From positions 1,682,501 through 1,746,500 of the forward strand of contig NZ_CP047895.1 in the NCBI RefSeq assembly GCF_009913435.1: a DNA stretch of 64,000 nucleotides. The letters are read 5' to 3'. This DNA is from Sphingomonas changnyeongensis. Its GTDB lineage: Bacteria > Pseudomonadota > Alphaproteobacteria > Sphingomonadales > Sphingomonadaceae. Positions 29,759-37,628 of this stretch are shown in pieces. The notes below the pieces were generated by a model that ran no database searches, had not been told where the DNA came from, and saw only the letters and a list, made by a program, of their open reading frames with translations. The translations under genes and the position numbers were made by a program. The first letter of the stretch is position 1, and each line of letters opens with the position of its first letter.

Positions 29759-29890
29759 GGCGTTCCGCCGAACACGGCTTCACGTCTTCTCGGCGTTACG
29801 CCGAACACGGCTTCACGTCTGTGAAGCGTTCCGCCGAACACGGCTTCATGTCTTCGCGGCGTTCGGCCGAACACGGCTTCACGCTGGTCG
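29759..29890. repeat. 33-bp tandem repeats (4 copies) over the GspG prepilin leader
   Basis: Four copies with an exact 33-bp period start at 29759, 29792, 29825 and 29858, each with core CGAACACGGCTTCA. In the gspG frame a unit encodes RSAEHGFTSSR (variants RYAEHGFTSVK, RSAEHGFMSSR). The last copy runs into the real prepilin cleavage sequence RSAEHG-FTLVEL. Copies carry a full or near palindrome GTTCGGCCGAAC. Confidence 0.95.
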
Positions 29891-30279
29891 AACTGATGGT
29901 CGTGATCGTGATCATCGGACTTTTGGCGACGATCGTCGCGGTGAATGTGCTGCCGGCGGGCGACAAGGCGGCGATGGAAAAGGCGCGGGCGGACATTGCG
30001 ACGCTTGAACAGGCGCTTGAAATGTACCGGCTCGACAATCTTGCCTATCCGCAGACGACCGACGGGCTGAAGGCGCTGGTCGCGCCGCCGCCGGGCCTTG
30101 CCCAGCCGCAGCGTTACCGGCCGGGCGGCTATGTGAAGCGCCTGCCCGACGACCCTTGGGGGCGGCCCTATCTCTATGCCGCGCCTGGCACGCACGGCCC
30201 CGTCGATGTCTGGACGCTCGGCGCGGACGGCAAAGAGGGGGGCGAGGCCGAGAATGCCGATATCGGCAATTGGGACTGA
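29821..30279 (+). CDS. gspG: Type II secretion system major pseudopilin GspG
   Basis: GspG is the main subunit of the T2SS pseudopilus, cleaved by the prepilin peptidase. The cleavage motif and first helix are clear (AEHG-FTLVELMVVIVIIGLL, with Glu at +5). The body has the GspG signature (YRLDNLAYPQTTDGLKALV, RLPDDPWGRPYLYAAPG). The start is doubtful. GTG 29821 and ATG 29848 lack a ribosome site. ATG 29678, with a good AAGGGGG upstream, begins MMRKMMTLARFRRPARLF in another frame, so a further lost base is possible. From 29848 the protein is 143 aa, a normal size. Confidence 0.9.
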   Translation: MKRSAEHGFMSSRRSAEHGFTLVELMVVIVIIGLLATIVAVNVLPAGDKAAMEKARADIATLEQALEMYRLDNLAYPQTTDGLKALVAPPPGLAQPQRYRPGGYVKRLPDDPWGRPYLYAAPGTHGPVDVWTLGADGKEGGEAENADIGNWD

Positions 30280-30799
30280 TCCCGGTCGGCGAAGCACCGG
30301 ACGCGGCGCACCACCGCGCAGGCGTTCGGCCGAACACGGCTTCACGTCTTCATGGCGTTCCGCCGAACACGGCTTCACGCTGGTCGAACTGATGGTCGTG
30401 ATCGCGATCATCGGGTTGATGGCGGGCGCGGTGGTGCTGACCATGCCCGATCCGCGCGGCGATCTGCTGGACGAGGCGGAGCGTTTTGCCGCGCGCACCG
30501 CGGCGGCGCGCGACATGGCGGTCATTGAGGGGCGGCCGGTCGCGCTGCGTGTCACCGCCAGCGGCTATGCGTTCGACCGGCGGCGCGACGGCCAGTGGCT
30601 GCCGGTCGTTGACCGCGCCTTTGCCGCCCGGCCCTGGGGCGCGGGCGTGCGGGCGGAGCTGGGCGGGCCGCCTGCGGCGCGCACCGCGTTCGACGCGACC
30701 GGGCGGCCGAGCGGACCATTCTCCCTCGTGCTGACGCGCGACGGGGTGCGGATCGGCGTGCGCATCGCCGCCGATGGCGCAGTGTCGGTCGGCGGCTGA
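30254..30799 (+). CDS. gspH: Type II secretion system minor pseudopilin GspH
   Basis: GspH is a minor pseudopilin. The prepilin motif RSAEHG-FTLVELMVVIAII is followed by a GspT/H-like domain (DEAERFAARTAAARDMAVIE, GYAFDRRRDGQWLPV). In-frame ATG 30254 overlaps the gspG end by 26 bp and gives 181 aa with an unusually long leader of about 42 residues. That leader contains one extra copy of the SAEHGFTSSW repeat. No closer in-frame start codon exists between the repeats and 30254. Confidence 0.85.
   Translation: MPISAIGTDPGRRSTGRGAPPRRRSAEHGFTSSWRSAEHGFTLVELMVVIAIIGLMAGAVVLTMPDPRGDLLDEAERFAARTAAARDMAVIEGRPVALRVTASGYAFDRRRDGQWLPVVDRAFAARPWGAGVRAELGGPPAARTAFDATGRPSGPFSLVLTRDGVRIGVRIAADGAVSVGG
30321..30386. 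repeat. 33-bp repeats (2 copies) over the GspH prepilin leader
   Basis: Two copies of the same 33-bp unit found at gspG start at 30321 and 30354. They encode RSAEHGFTSSW and RSAEHGFTLVE. The first copy carries the perfect palindrome GTTCGGCCGAAC. Confidence 0.93.
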
Positions 30800-30800
30800 G

Positions 30801-31157
30801 ATGACCGCGCGCGGGGCCGGTTTCACGCTTGTCGAGCTGCTGGTCGCGCTGCTGCTGTTCGGCCTGGCGGCACTCGCGCTGATGCGGCTGGAAACCGCCT
30901 CGGTCCGCCAGACCGCCGACCTGGCCGAGCGGCAACAGGCAGAGCTGGTCGCGCGCAACATCGCGGTCGATCTGCTGACCGATCCGCTGCCCCCGCCCGC
31001 CGGCGTCAGGACTGGCGCGCTCGCCAATGGCGGCCGCCGCTGGCGCTGGACGGTCAGGGCCGAGGCGGTGGCCGGCCAGCCGCTGCTGCGCATCGACATC
31101 ATGGTCGCGGGCGGCGGCGCACCCGCGCTGCTGACCGTGCTCAGGCCCGTCGCATGA
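30801..31157 (+). CDS. gspI: Type II secretion system minor pseudopilin GspI
   Basis: This 118-aa minor pseudopilin has a very short leader (MTARGAG-FTLVELLVALLLFG) with the +5 glutamate, then a GspI-type domain (VARNIAVDLLTDPL, RRWRWTVRAEAVAGQPLLRI). It helps form the pseudopilus tip with GspJ and GspK. It starts just after the gspH stop and overlaps gspJ by ATGA. Confidence 0.92.
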   Translation: MTARGAGFTLVELLVALLLFGLAALALMRLETASVRQTADLAERQQAELVARNIAVDLLTDPLPPPAGVRTGALANGGRRWRWTVRAEAVAGQPLLRIDIMVAGGGAPALLTVLRPVA

Positions 31158-31752
31158 CGACGCGGACCGACGGGCAGCGCGCCGCCGCGCAGGGATTTAC
31201 GCTCGTCGAGCTGCTGGTCGCGCTGCTCGTCTTCGCGCTGCTCGCGGCGGCCGGCATCGCGGTGCTGCGCATCAGCGTCCAGTCGCAGGGGCGGTGCGTG
31301 CGCGGCTGGACGAGCTGGCCGCCGCCCGCCGCGTCGATGCGCTGCTGCGCGCCGATCTGGCCCAGGCGGTGCCGCGCCCGACGCGCAATGCCGCCGGGGC
31401 GATGGAACCGGCCTTTGCCGGCGGGCCCGACGGCTTCACTCTGGTGCGCGGCGGCTGGGACAATCTGGACGATGCCCCCCGGGCCGAGCTGCAGCGGGTC
31501 GAATACCGGCTGGCGGGCGCGCGGCTGGAGAGGCGGATCTGGCCGATGCTCGATGGTGCCGCGCCGCTCGCGCCAGAGCCGGTGATCGCCGATGCGCAGG
31601 CGATCCGGCTGCGTTATCGCAGCCGCGCGGGCTGGCGCGACCGCTGGGATCCGCTTGCCCGCGATGCGCTGCCGCTGGCGCTCGAACTGGTCGTCACCGG
31701 GCCGGGCGGGGTGGAGACCCGCCATGCCTATCTGGTCGGGGCCGGCCAGTGA
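31154..31752 (+). CDS. gspJ: Type II secretion system minor pseudopilin GspJ (frameshifted in this sequence)
   Basis: This is the tip-complex pseudopilin. The leader and first helix (AAAQG-FTLVELLVALLVFALL) lie in the first frame, which is lost after SVQSQG in the G run at 31288-31291. Adding one G gives AVRARLDELAAARRVDALL. It then continues through the GspJ domain (VRGGWDNLDDAPRAELQRV, VETRHAYLVGAGQ). The restored length is about 199 aa. It overlaps gspK by GTGA. Confidence 0.9.
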
Positions 31753-32756
31753 CGCGCCCGGCCCTGATCCGCATTCGGGCGCATGAGCGCGGGGCCGCGT
31801 TGCTGGCGGTCTTGATGCTGGTCGCGATCATGGCCGGGCTGGCGGCGATGGCGCTTGACCGGCTGAGGCTCGCGACGCGCATCGCCGCCAATGGTGCGGG
31901 CATCGAACAGGCGCGTTTCCTGGCGCTTGCCGCCGAACAGGTGGCGGTCGCGCGCATCGCCGCCCTGCGCCGTGCGGCCGGGGAGCGCGCCGATCCGGGC
32001 GGCTGGCAGGGGCGGCGAGTCGGCCTGCCTTTGCCCGCCGGGCTGGCGGCGGCGCGGCTGAGCGATGGCGGCAATTGCTTCAATCTCAACAGCGTGGTGT
32101 CGGGCGCGACGACGGGGCCGGACATCCGCTTCGTCACCCGCCCGACGGGGCTGGCCCAGTTCGTCGCGCTGATGGAGGGGCTGGGCATTGGTGCTGCCGA
32201 GGCGCGGCGGGCCGGCGATGCGCTTGCCGACTGGATCGACACCGATGACTATCCGCGCGCAATGGGGGCAGAGGATGCCGCCTATCGCGCGCTGCCGGTG
32301 CCGCATCTGACCGCCGGCACCGTCCTGGCGGATCCCAGCGAACTGGCCGCCATTGCCGGGATCGGCCCGGCCCTTTATCAGCGGCTGAAGCCCTGGGTTT
32401 GCACCTTGCCGGTGACCGACCTGTCGCCGATCAACGTCAACACGCTCACGCCCGAACAGGTGCCGCTGCTCACCATGTTGTCGCCCGAACAGATCCCCCC
32501 GGCCCGCGCCCGGGCGCTGATCGCCCGCCGCCCGGCCGGGGGCTGGGAAAGCGTTGCCGCATTCTGGAACGATGCCGGGCGGCTGGGTGCCGAAGCGCCC
32601 GCCGATGTGCAGGCCCAGCCGCGCGTCCAGACGCGCTGGTTCGCGCTCGATGTTGAGGTGGCGGTGGGCGGGGCCGATTTTGCCGAACGCGCGCTGATCG
32701 ATGCCGGGGCAAATCCGGCGCGGATCGTCGCCCGGCGCTGGGGCGACGGCCAGTGA
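31749..32756 (+). CDS. gspK: Type II secretion system minor pseudopilin GspK
   Basis: GspK is the large minor pseudopilin that caps the pseudopilus. The 335-aa protein has the family's atypical leader and helix (ERG-AALLAVLMLVAIMAGL, lacking the +5 Glu), a conserved NCFNLNSVV segment, an AlphaD-like region (ADWIDTDDYPRAMGAED) and helix-hairpin-helix-like sequence (ELAAIAGIGPALYQRLK). It overlaps gspJ and gspL by 4 bp each. Confidence 0.94.
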   Translation: MTRPALIRIRAHERGAALLAVLMLVAIMAGLAAMALDRLRLATRIAANGAGIEQARFLALAAEQVAVARIAALRRAAGERADPGGWQGRRVGLPLPAGLAAARLSDGGNCFNLNSVVSGATTGPDIRFVTRPTGLAQFVALMEGLGIGAAEARRAGDALADWIDTDDYPRAMGAEDAAYRALPVPHLTAGTVLADPSELAAIAGIGPALYQRLKPWVCTLPVTDLSPINVNTLTPEQVPLLTMLSPEQIPPARARALIARRPAGGWESVAAFWNDAGRLGAEAPADVQAQPRVQTRWFALDVEVAVGGADFAERALIDAGANPARIVARRWGDGQ

Positions 32757-33839
32757 CGCGGCCGGCACGCGACACGGGCAGCCTGCTGCTCGTCAGGATC
32801 GGGGACAATGACCGGCCCGCCGGCTGGCACCGGATCGAGCGCGGCAGCGACGGGCGCGGACGGGAAATCGCCCATGGCGGCCTGCCGCTGCCGGCGACGG
32901 GGCCGGACGAGCTGCTGGTGGCGGTCGCGCCCGCCGATGCGGTGCGGCTGGTGCGGCTCGACCTCGGGGCCATGCCCCCGGCCCAGGCGGGCGGGGCGGC
33001 GCGGGCGATGCTGGCCGATCAGCTGCTCGATCCTGCCGGCGACACCCATGTCGCCGTCGGCCCGGCTGAAGGGGCGACGCGGCCGGTCGCGCTGGTCACG
33101 GCGGCGCGGATGCAGGCATGGCTGGGGGGCTGGCATCGGCGGGGGTCGATCCCGATGAAATCTGGCCGGCAATCCTGTTGCCGCCGGTGCCGGCGACCGG
33201 CTTTGCCCGTCTGGACTGGGGGAGGGCGCGGTGCTGCGCGGGGCGGACTGCGCCTTTGCCGATGATCCGGCGCTGACCCCGCTGCTGACCGCTGACGCGC
33301 CGGTGATGGCGGTGGACATGGCCGCGGCCTTCGCTGCGGTGCTCGCCCATCCGCCGCTCGACCTGCGGCAGGGGCGGTTTGCGCGCCGCCGCCGGCTGGC
33401 GGTCGCGCCGGAGCGGATCCAACGGCTCGGCATGTTTGCTGCGGCGCTGGCGGTGCTGAGCGCAGCCGTGCCGCTGGCCGAGATGGTTCGGCTCAATCTT
33501 GCCGCCGCGCGGCTGGAGGCGGCGGCTGCCGCAAAGGCCGCGCCTGCCGGGGGTGTGGCGGCGCTCGATGCCCGGCTGGCCCAGCGCCAGGGTGGCGGCG
33601 CAGGCTTTGCCGCAACGGCGGGCACATTGTTTGCCGGGTTGGCGGCTGCCCCAGCGATCGAGTTGAAAGAAATGAGTTTTTCCGTGGATGGGTTGCTGCG
33701 CGCGACGATTTCCGCACCCGGCGCGGCGGAGGTCGAGGCGCTGGCGGCCCGGCTGCGCGCCGCCGGGCTGGCGGTCGAGACGCCGCCCTTTGTGACCGAA
33801 AATGGCCGCATCCGCGGCGAACTGAGGATCGGCGGATGA
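32753..33839 (+). CDS. gspL: Type II secretion system protein GspL (two frameshifts in this sequence)
   Basis: GspL anchors GspE to the inner membrane. It has a cytoplasmic actin-like domain (LLVAVAPADAVRLVRLDLGA), one membrane segment (RLGMFAAALAVLSAAVPLA) and a periplasmic ferredoxin-like end (VEALAARLRAAGLAVETPP). Two single-base losses split it. One is in the six-G run at 33124-33129 (expected MQAWLGGLASAGVDPDEIWP) and the other in the five-G run at 33218-33222 (expected RLDWGEGAVLRGADCAF). Restoring a G at each joins the three frames to about 362 aa. Confidence 0.88.
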
Positions 33840-34339
33840 GCGCTGTCGGGCAGCTGTCGGGCTGGTTCCGCGCCCTGAGCGCGCGGGAACGCGTGCTGAT
33901 TGCGGTGATGCTGGCGCTGCTGGCGGTCGTGATCGGCTGGCTGGGCATTGCGCGTCCGCTGGCCGCCGGGCTGGCCCGGGCCGAGGCGCGCCATGCCGAG
34001 GCGGTGCTGCTGGCCGGGCGGGTTGAGGCGCGGGCGGCGGCGCTGGCGCGGCTCGACCGCGCGGCGCGCGCGCGCCCCGCTGTGCCGGGCGATCTGGCGA
34101 CCCGCATCGGCGCGGCGGCGGAGGCGGCGGGCTTTGCCGGAGCCGCCGTCACGCCGCAGGGCGCGGGCCGGGCGGCGCTGATCATTCCCGCCGCGCGGCC
34201 AGCCGCCGCCTTTGCATGGATCGCGGCGCTCGATGGCGAGGGCGTGGTGGTCGAGCGGCTGGCGGTCCGCGCCAATGCCGACCAGACCGTGCAGGTCGAG
34301 GCCGGGCTGATCGCCGCGCCGGGGGCGGCCGGGCGATGA
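33836..34339 (+). CDS. gspM: Type II secretion system protein GspM
   Basis: GspM is a bitopic inner-membrane protein that partners GspL. The 167-aa protein has the typical opening (LSGWFRALSARERVLIAVML), a membrane helix at about 20-40, a coiled-coil stretch and a small ferredoxin-like domain. It overlaps gspL (ATGA) and gspN (ATGA). Confidence 0.9.
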   Translation: MSAVGQLSGWFRALSARERVLIAVMLALLAVVIGWLGIARPLAAGLARAEARHAEAVLLAGRVEARAAALARLDRAARARPAVPGDLATRIGAAAEAAGFAGAAVTPQGAGRAALIIPAARPAAAFAWIAALDGEGVVVERLAVRANADQTVQVEAGLIAAPGAAGR

Positions 34340-34979
34340 GCCGCCGGATCGTGCTGGTCGCGGGGCTGGGCTTCGTCGTCGCGCTGATCGCGCTGATGCC
34401 GCTCCGCGTCGTGCTGGGGCTGATGCCGCCGGTGCTTGCCGCCCGCGCCGCGACCGGCAGCCTGTGGTCGGGCCGGCTGGTCGATGCCCGGATCGGGCCG
34501 TTGATGCTGGGCGACGTGCAGGCCGGGCTGGACCCGCTGGCGCTGCTGACCGGCCGGGTGCGGCTGGGCCTTGCGGGATATGTGCCGGCATTTGCGGCGC
34601 GGATCGAAGCCGGGCCGGGGGGCAGTCGCTCGATTCGGCGACCGGGCGGATCGTGCTGGCGGGCGCGGCCGGCCTGCCGCCGGTGGAGGCGGTCGAACTG
34701 GATGAGGTCGGTATCGGCTTTTCGGGCGGCCGCTGCGTCAGCGCGCGCGGGCGGGTGACTGCGGACCTGCCGGCAGCGGCAGTGCCGGGCCTGGCGGCGG
34801 GCGCGGCGCTGCGCCTGTCGGGGCCGGTTTCCTGCGCTGCGGGCGATGTGCGGCTGGACCTGGTGAGCGCCGGCGGCACCGAGCGGCTGACGCTCCGGCT
34901 GGGGCGGGCCGGCTGGACGGCGCGGCTGCGCGTGACGGGGGCAAACCGGCCGGTTCTCGACCTGTCGGGCGATTATTGA
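34336..34979 (+). CDS. gspN: Type II secretion system protein GspN (frameshifted in this sequence)
   Basis: GspN is an accessory T2SS protein present in a subset of systems. The first frame (MSRRIVLVAGLGFVVALIAL, ATGSLWSGRLVDARIGPLML) holds the membrane anchor and start of the GspN domain. It is lost after IEAGPGG in the G run at 34617-34622. One added G gives QSLDSATGRIVLAGAAGLPP and continues to VLDLSGDY at the stop. The restored length is about 214 aa. It ends the gsp operon; no prepilin peptidase gene (gspO) is present. Confidence 0.87.
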
Positions 34980-35054
34980 TCGATCCGGGTGCGCCATGTG
35001 CTTGACGCGGGGGCGTTCGCGCTCCTATGTGCCCGCCGCGGTTCCAGCCGTTAC

Positions 35055-35132
35055 GGCGATCGTAGCTCAATCGGTTAGAGCACTGGTTTGTGGTACCAGG
35101 GGTTGCGGGTTCAAGTCCCGTCGATCGCCCCA
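35055..35132 (+). tRNA. tRNA-His (GTG anticodon)
   Basis: The acceptor stem pairs GCGATCG (35056-35062) with CGATCGC (35122-35128). The extra G-1 at 35055 opposite C73 marks tRNA-His. The anticodon arm CTGGT-TTGTGGT-ACCAG (overlapping T) presents GTG, the T arm has GGTTCAAGTCC, and the CCA end is encoded at 35130-35132. Confidence 0.96.
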
Positions 35133-35158
35133 TCATCTTGATTTGATAAGGGTTTGCC

Positions 35159-36205
35159 GTGAACGTCTGGGATTTGCCGGATTTTGACGACCATGAGGGC
35201 GTGCACCTGTTCCGCGACCGCGACAGCGGGCTGACGGCGGTCGTTGCCGTGCATTCGACCGCGCTTGGCCCGGCGGCGGGCGGCGCGCGTTTCTGGCATT
35301 ATCCGCGCCGCGACGATGCGGTGACCGACGCGCTGCGCCTGTCGCGCGGCATGAGCTACAAGAACGCCATGGCCGGGCTGCCGCTGGGCGGCGGCAAGGG
35401 CGTCATCCTGGCCGATGCGCAGGGAACCAAGACCGAGGCGATGCTCGCCGCGTTCGGCCGCTCGGTCGATTCGCTGGGTGGCCGCTATGTCACCGCGGAG
35501 GATGTCGGCATTTCGACCGCCGACATGGTCGCCGTGTCGCGCCACACCCGCTTCGTGTCGGGCCTGCCGGTCGAACAGGGCAGCGCGGGCGGCGATCCGG
35601 GGCCGTTCACCGCCTATGGCGTGTTTCTGGGCATCAAGGCTGCGGTGCGCCGTGCGCTCGGCCGTGACGACATGGCGGGCGTGCATGTCGCCATTCAGGG
35701 CGTCGGCAGCGTCGGTGGCGGGGTTGCCCGGCTGCTGGCAGCCGAAGGCGCGCGCCTGACGCTTGCCGATGTCAACGCGGCGCGCGCCGCCGAACTGGCG
35801 GCCGAACTGGGTGCGGCGACCGCCGCGACCGACGAGATTCTGGCCATCGAGGCCGATGTCATCAGCCCCAATGCGCTGGGCGCGGTGCTGACCGAGGCGA
35901 GCATCGCCGCGCTCAAGGCGCCGATCGTCGCCGGCGGGGCGAACAACCAGCTGGCGACCCACGCCGATGGCGACCGCATCCATGGCCGGGGCATTCTCTA
36001 TGCGCCCGATTATGTGATCAACGCCGGCGGCATCATCAATGTCGGGCTGGAATATCTGGGGCAGGGCGACGAGGCCGAGGTGCGCGCGCGCATCCGCCAG
36101 ATCCCCGAACGGCTGGAACAGGTCTGGGCCGAAAGCGCCGCGACCGGCGATCCCGCCGCCCATGTCGCCGACCGCATCGCGCAGCAGCTGATCGGCCGGG
36201 GCTGA
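35159..36205 (+). CDS. Glu/Leu/Phe/Val dehydrogenase family protein (leucine dehydrogenase-like)
   Basis: This 348-aa amino-acid dehydrogenase deaminates a branched-chain or aromatic amino acid with NAD+. The catalytic-lysine region is seen in AMAGLPLGGGKGVILAD, and a Rossmann motif in IQGVGSVGGGVARLLAAEGA. The length and the DPGPFTAYGVFLGIKAA segment match leucine/valine dehydrogenases better than the larger glutamate enzymes. The start is GTG 35159. It stands alone between tRNA-His and the ccm operon. Confidence 0.88.
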   Translation: MNVWDLPDFDDHEGVHLFRDRDSGLTAVVAVHSTALGPAAGGARFWHYPRRDDAVTDALRLSRGMSYKNAMAGLPLGGGKGVILADAQGTKTEAMLAAFGRSVDSLGGRYVTAEDVGISTADMVAVSRHTRFVSGLPVEQGSAGGDPGPFTAYGVFLGIKAAVRRALGRDDMAGVHVAIQGVGSVGGGVARLLAAEGARLTLADVNAARAAELAAELGAATAATDEILAIEADVISPNALGAVLTEASIAALKAPIVAGGANNQLATHADGDRIHGRGILYAPDYVINAGGIINVGLEYLGQGDEAEVRARIRQIPERLEQVWAESAATGDPAAHVADRIAQQLIGRG

Positions 36206-36343
36206 GCATCGGCCCGCCCGTGCGGGCCTGATCGTCCCGGCCTGATCGTCTGGCGCTGATCGCTCGGTCCGGCCGGGCGGCAACCGGCTGGCCCATTCGG
36301 CGCTTCCGCTTGGCCGTCCGGTCGGTTAAGGTTAGCCCAGATC

Positions 36344-37060
36344 ATGCACGGCTTCGCGAATCCAACCCGTTTTCTGGGGCTTGCCCGGCCGCTCACCCCA
36401 TGGCTGTTCGGTCTTGGCGCGGCGCTTTGCCTTTATGGCTTCTATGCCGGGCTGATGCTGGCCCCGCCCGATTACCTGCAGGGCGAGAGCGTCCGGATCA
36501 TGTATGTGCATGTGCCCGCCGCCTGGCTGGGCATGGGCGGGTGGACCGGCATTGCGATCGCCAGCCTGACCCAGCTGGTCTGGCGGCATCCGCTGGCCGG
36601 GGTCGCGGCGCGGGCGATTGCGCTGCCCGGGGCTTATTTTACCGCCATCTGCCTGATTTCGGGCTCGATCTGGGGCAGCCGCACCTGGGGCACATGGTGG
36701 CAGTGGGACGGGCGGATGACGTCGATGCTCGTGCTGCTGTTCCTCTATATCGGCTATATCGCGCTTGCGGGCGCGAGCGAGGAAAAGACCAGCGTGTCGC
36801 GCGCCACCGCCATTTTCGGGCTGGTCGGCGCGGTCAATGTGCCGATCATCAACCGGTCGGTCGTCTGGTGGAACTCGCTGCATCAGGGGCCGAGCATCAC
36901 CGTGCGCGGTTCGGCGATCGCGCCTGAAATCCTGTGGCCGCTCGCCTTCACAACTCTGGGTTTCTCGCTGCTGTTCGGGGCCATCGTGCTGATGCGGATG
37001 CGCGCGACGCTGGCGAGCGCCAAGGTCGAGGCGCGGCTGCGCCGGCTGGCGGCGGCATGA
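36344..37060 (+). CDS. ccmC: Heme exporter protein CcmC
   Basis: CcmC loads heme onto the chaperone CcmE in System I cytochrome c maturation. The 238-aa protein has six predicted membrane helices and the tryptophan-rich WWD motif (WGTWWQWDGRMTSML) with flanking histidines (MYVHVPAAWLGM, WNSLHQGPS). It is the first gene of ccmC-D-E-F-G-H-I. ccmA and ccmB are not in the window. It overlaps ccmD by ATGA. Confidence 0.96.
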   Translation: MHGFANPTRFLGLARPLTPWLFGLGAALCLYGFYAGLMLAPPDYLQGESVRIMYVHVPAAWLGMGGWTGIAIASLTQLVWRHPLAGVAARAIALPGAYFTAICLISGSIWGSRTWGTWWQWDGRMTSMLVLLFLYIGYIALAGASEEKTSVSRATAIFGLVGAVNVPIINRSVVWWNSLHQGPSITVRGSAIAPEILWPLAFTTLGFSLLFGAIVLMRMRATLASAKVEARLRRLAAA

Positions 37061-37185
37061 ACCACTGGCCCTATATCATCGCCGCCTATGCGATCACCGT
37101 GCTGGGTGCGGCGGGCCTGTCCCTCCATGCCTGGGCGGCGATGCGCCGGGCCGAGCGCGAGGCGGAGGCGATCCGGCGCAAATGA
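37057..37185 (+). CDS. ccmD: Heme exporter protein CcmD
   Basis: This 42-aa single-pass protein (MNHWPYIIAAYAITVLGAAG, then a basic RRAEREAEAIRRK tail) matches CcmD, which helps release holo-CcmE from CcmABC. It overlaps both neighbours by 4 bp, which fixes its start. Confidence 0.92.
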   Translation: MNHWPYIIAAYAITVLGAAGLSLHAWAAMRRAEREAEAIRRK

Positions 37186-37628
37186 AGGCAAAGCACCAAA
37201 GACTGACGCTCGGCGTGGTCGCGCTGGCGTCACTGGTCGGGGCTGGCCTGCTTGCCGCCTCGGCGCTGCGCGATCAGGCGGCCTATTTCTATTCGCCCGC
37301 CGATCTGGCGCGCAGCCCGGTCGATCCGGGGCAGCGCATCCGGCTGGGCGGCATGGTCGCCGACAAATCGATCCGCCGCGCGGCGGACGGCGTGACCATC
37401 GATTTCGTCGTCGCCGACGGGCCGTCGACCACCAAAGTGCGGTTTCGCGGCATTCCGCCCGATCTGTTCAAGGAGAAGAGCGGCGTGGTCGCGGAAGGCG
37501 CATTCGGCCCCGACGGCGTGTTCGTCGCCGACACGATTCTCGCCAAGCATGACGAGCGCTACATGCCCCCCGAGCTGGAACGGGGGGGCGACGGCCAGCG
37601 TCACAAGACCGGGACGCTGAAGCCATGA
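37182..37628 (+). CDS. ccmE: Cytochrome c maturation heme chaperone CcmE
   Basis: CcmE carries heme covalently to the CcmF/H ligase. The 148-aa protein has an N-terminal anchor (LTLGVVALASLVGAGLLAAS), the OB-fold beta barrel and the heme-binding histidine motif HDERY in LAKHDERYMPPE. A seven-G run near the C terminus is intact here, unlike the broken runs upstream in the window. Confidence 0.95.
   Translation: MKAKHQRLTLGVVALASLVGAGLLAASALRDQAAYFYSPADLARSPVDPGQRIRLGGMVADKSIRRAADGVTIDFVVADGPSTTKVRFRGIPPDLFKEKSGVVAEGAFGPDGVFVADTILAKHDERYMPPELERGGDGQRHKTGTLKP

Noticed and set aside
29518..30555. Minus-strand ORF with a repeated EAVFGGTPRRREAVFG-type peptide
   Set aside because: It is the antisense reading of the 33-bp repeats and of gspF/gspG/gspH, and does not resemble a real repeat protein.
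8121..34979. Programmed frameshifting in gsp genes, atpI and others
   Set aside because: The breaks lack slippery heptamers with downstream structure, occur in many unrelated genes, and are uniformly explained by one lost G.
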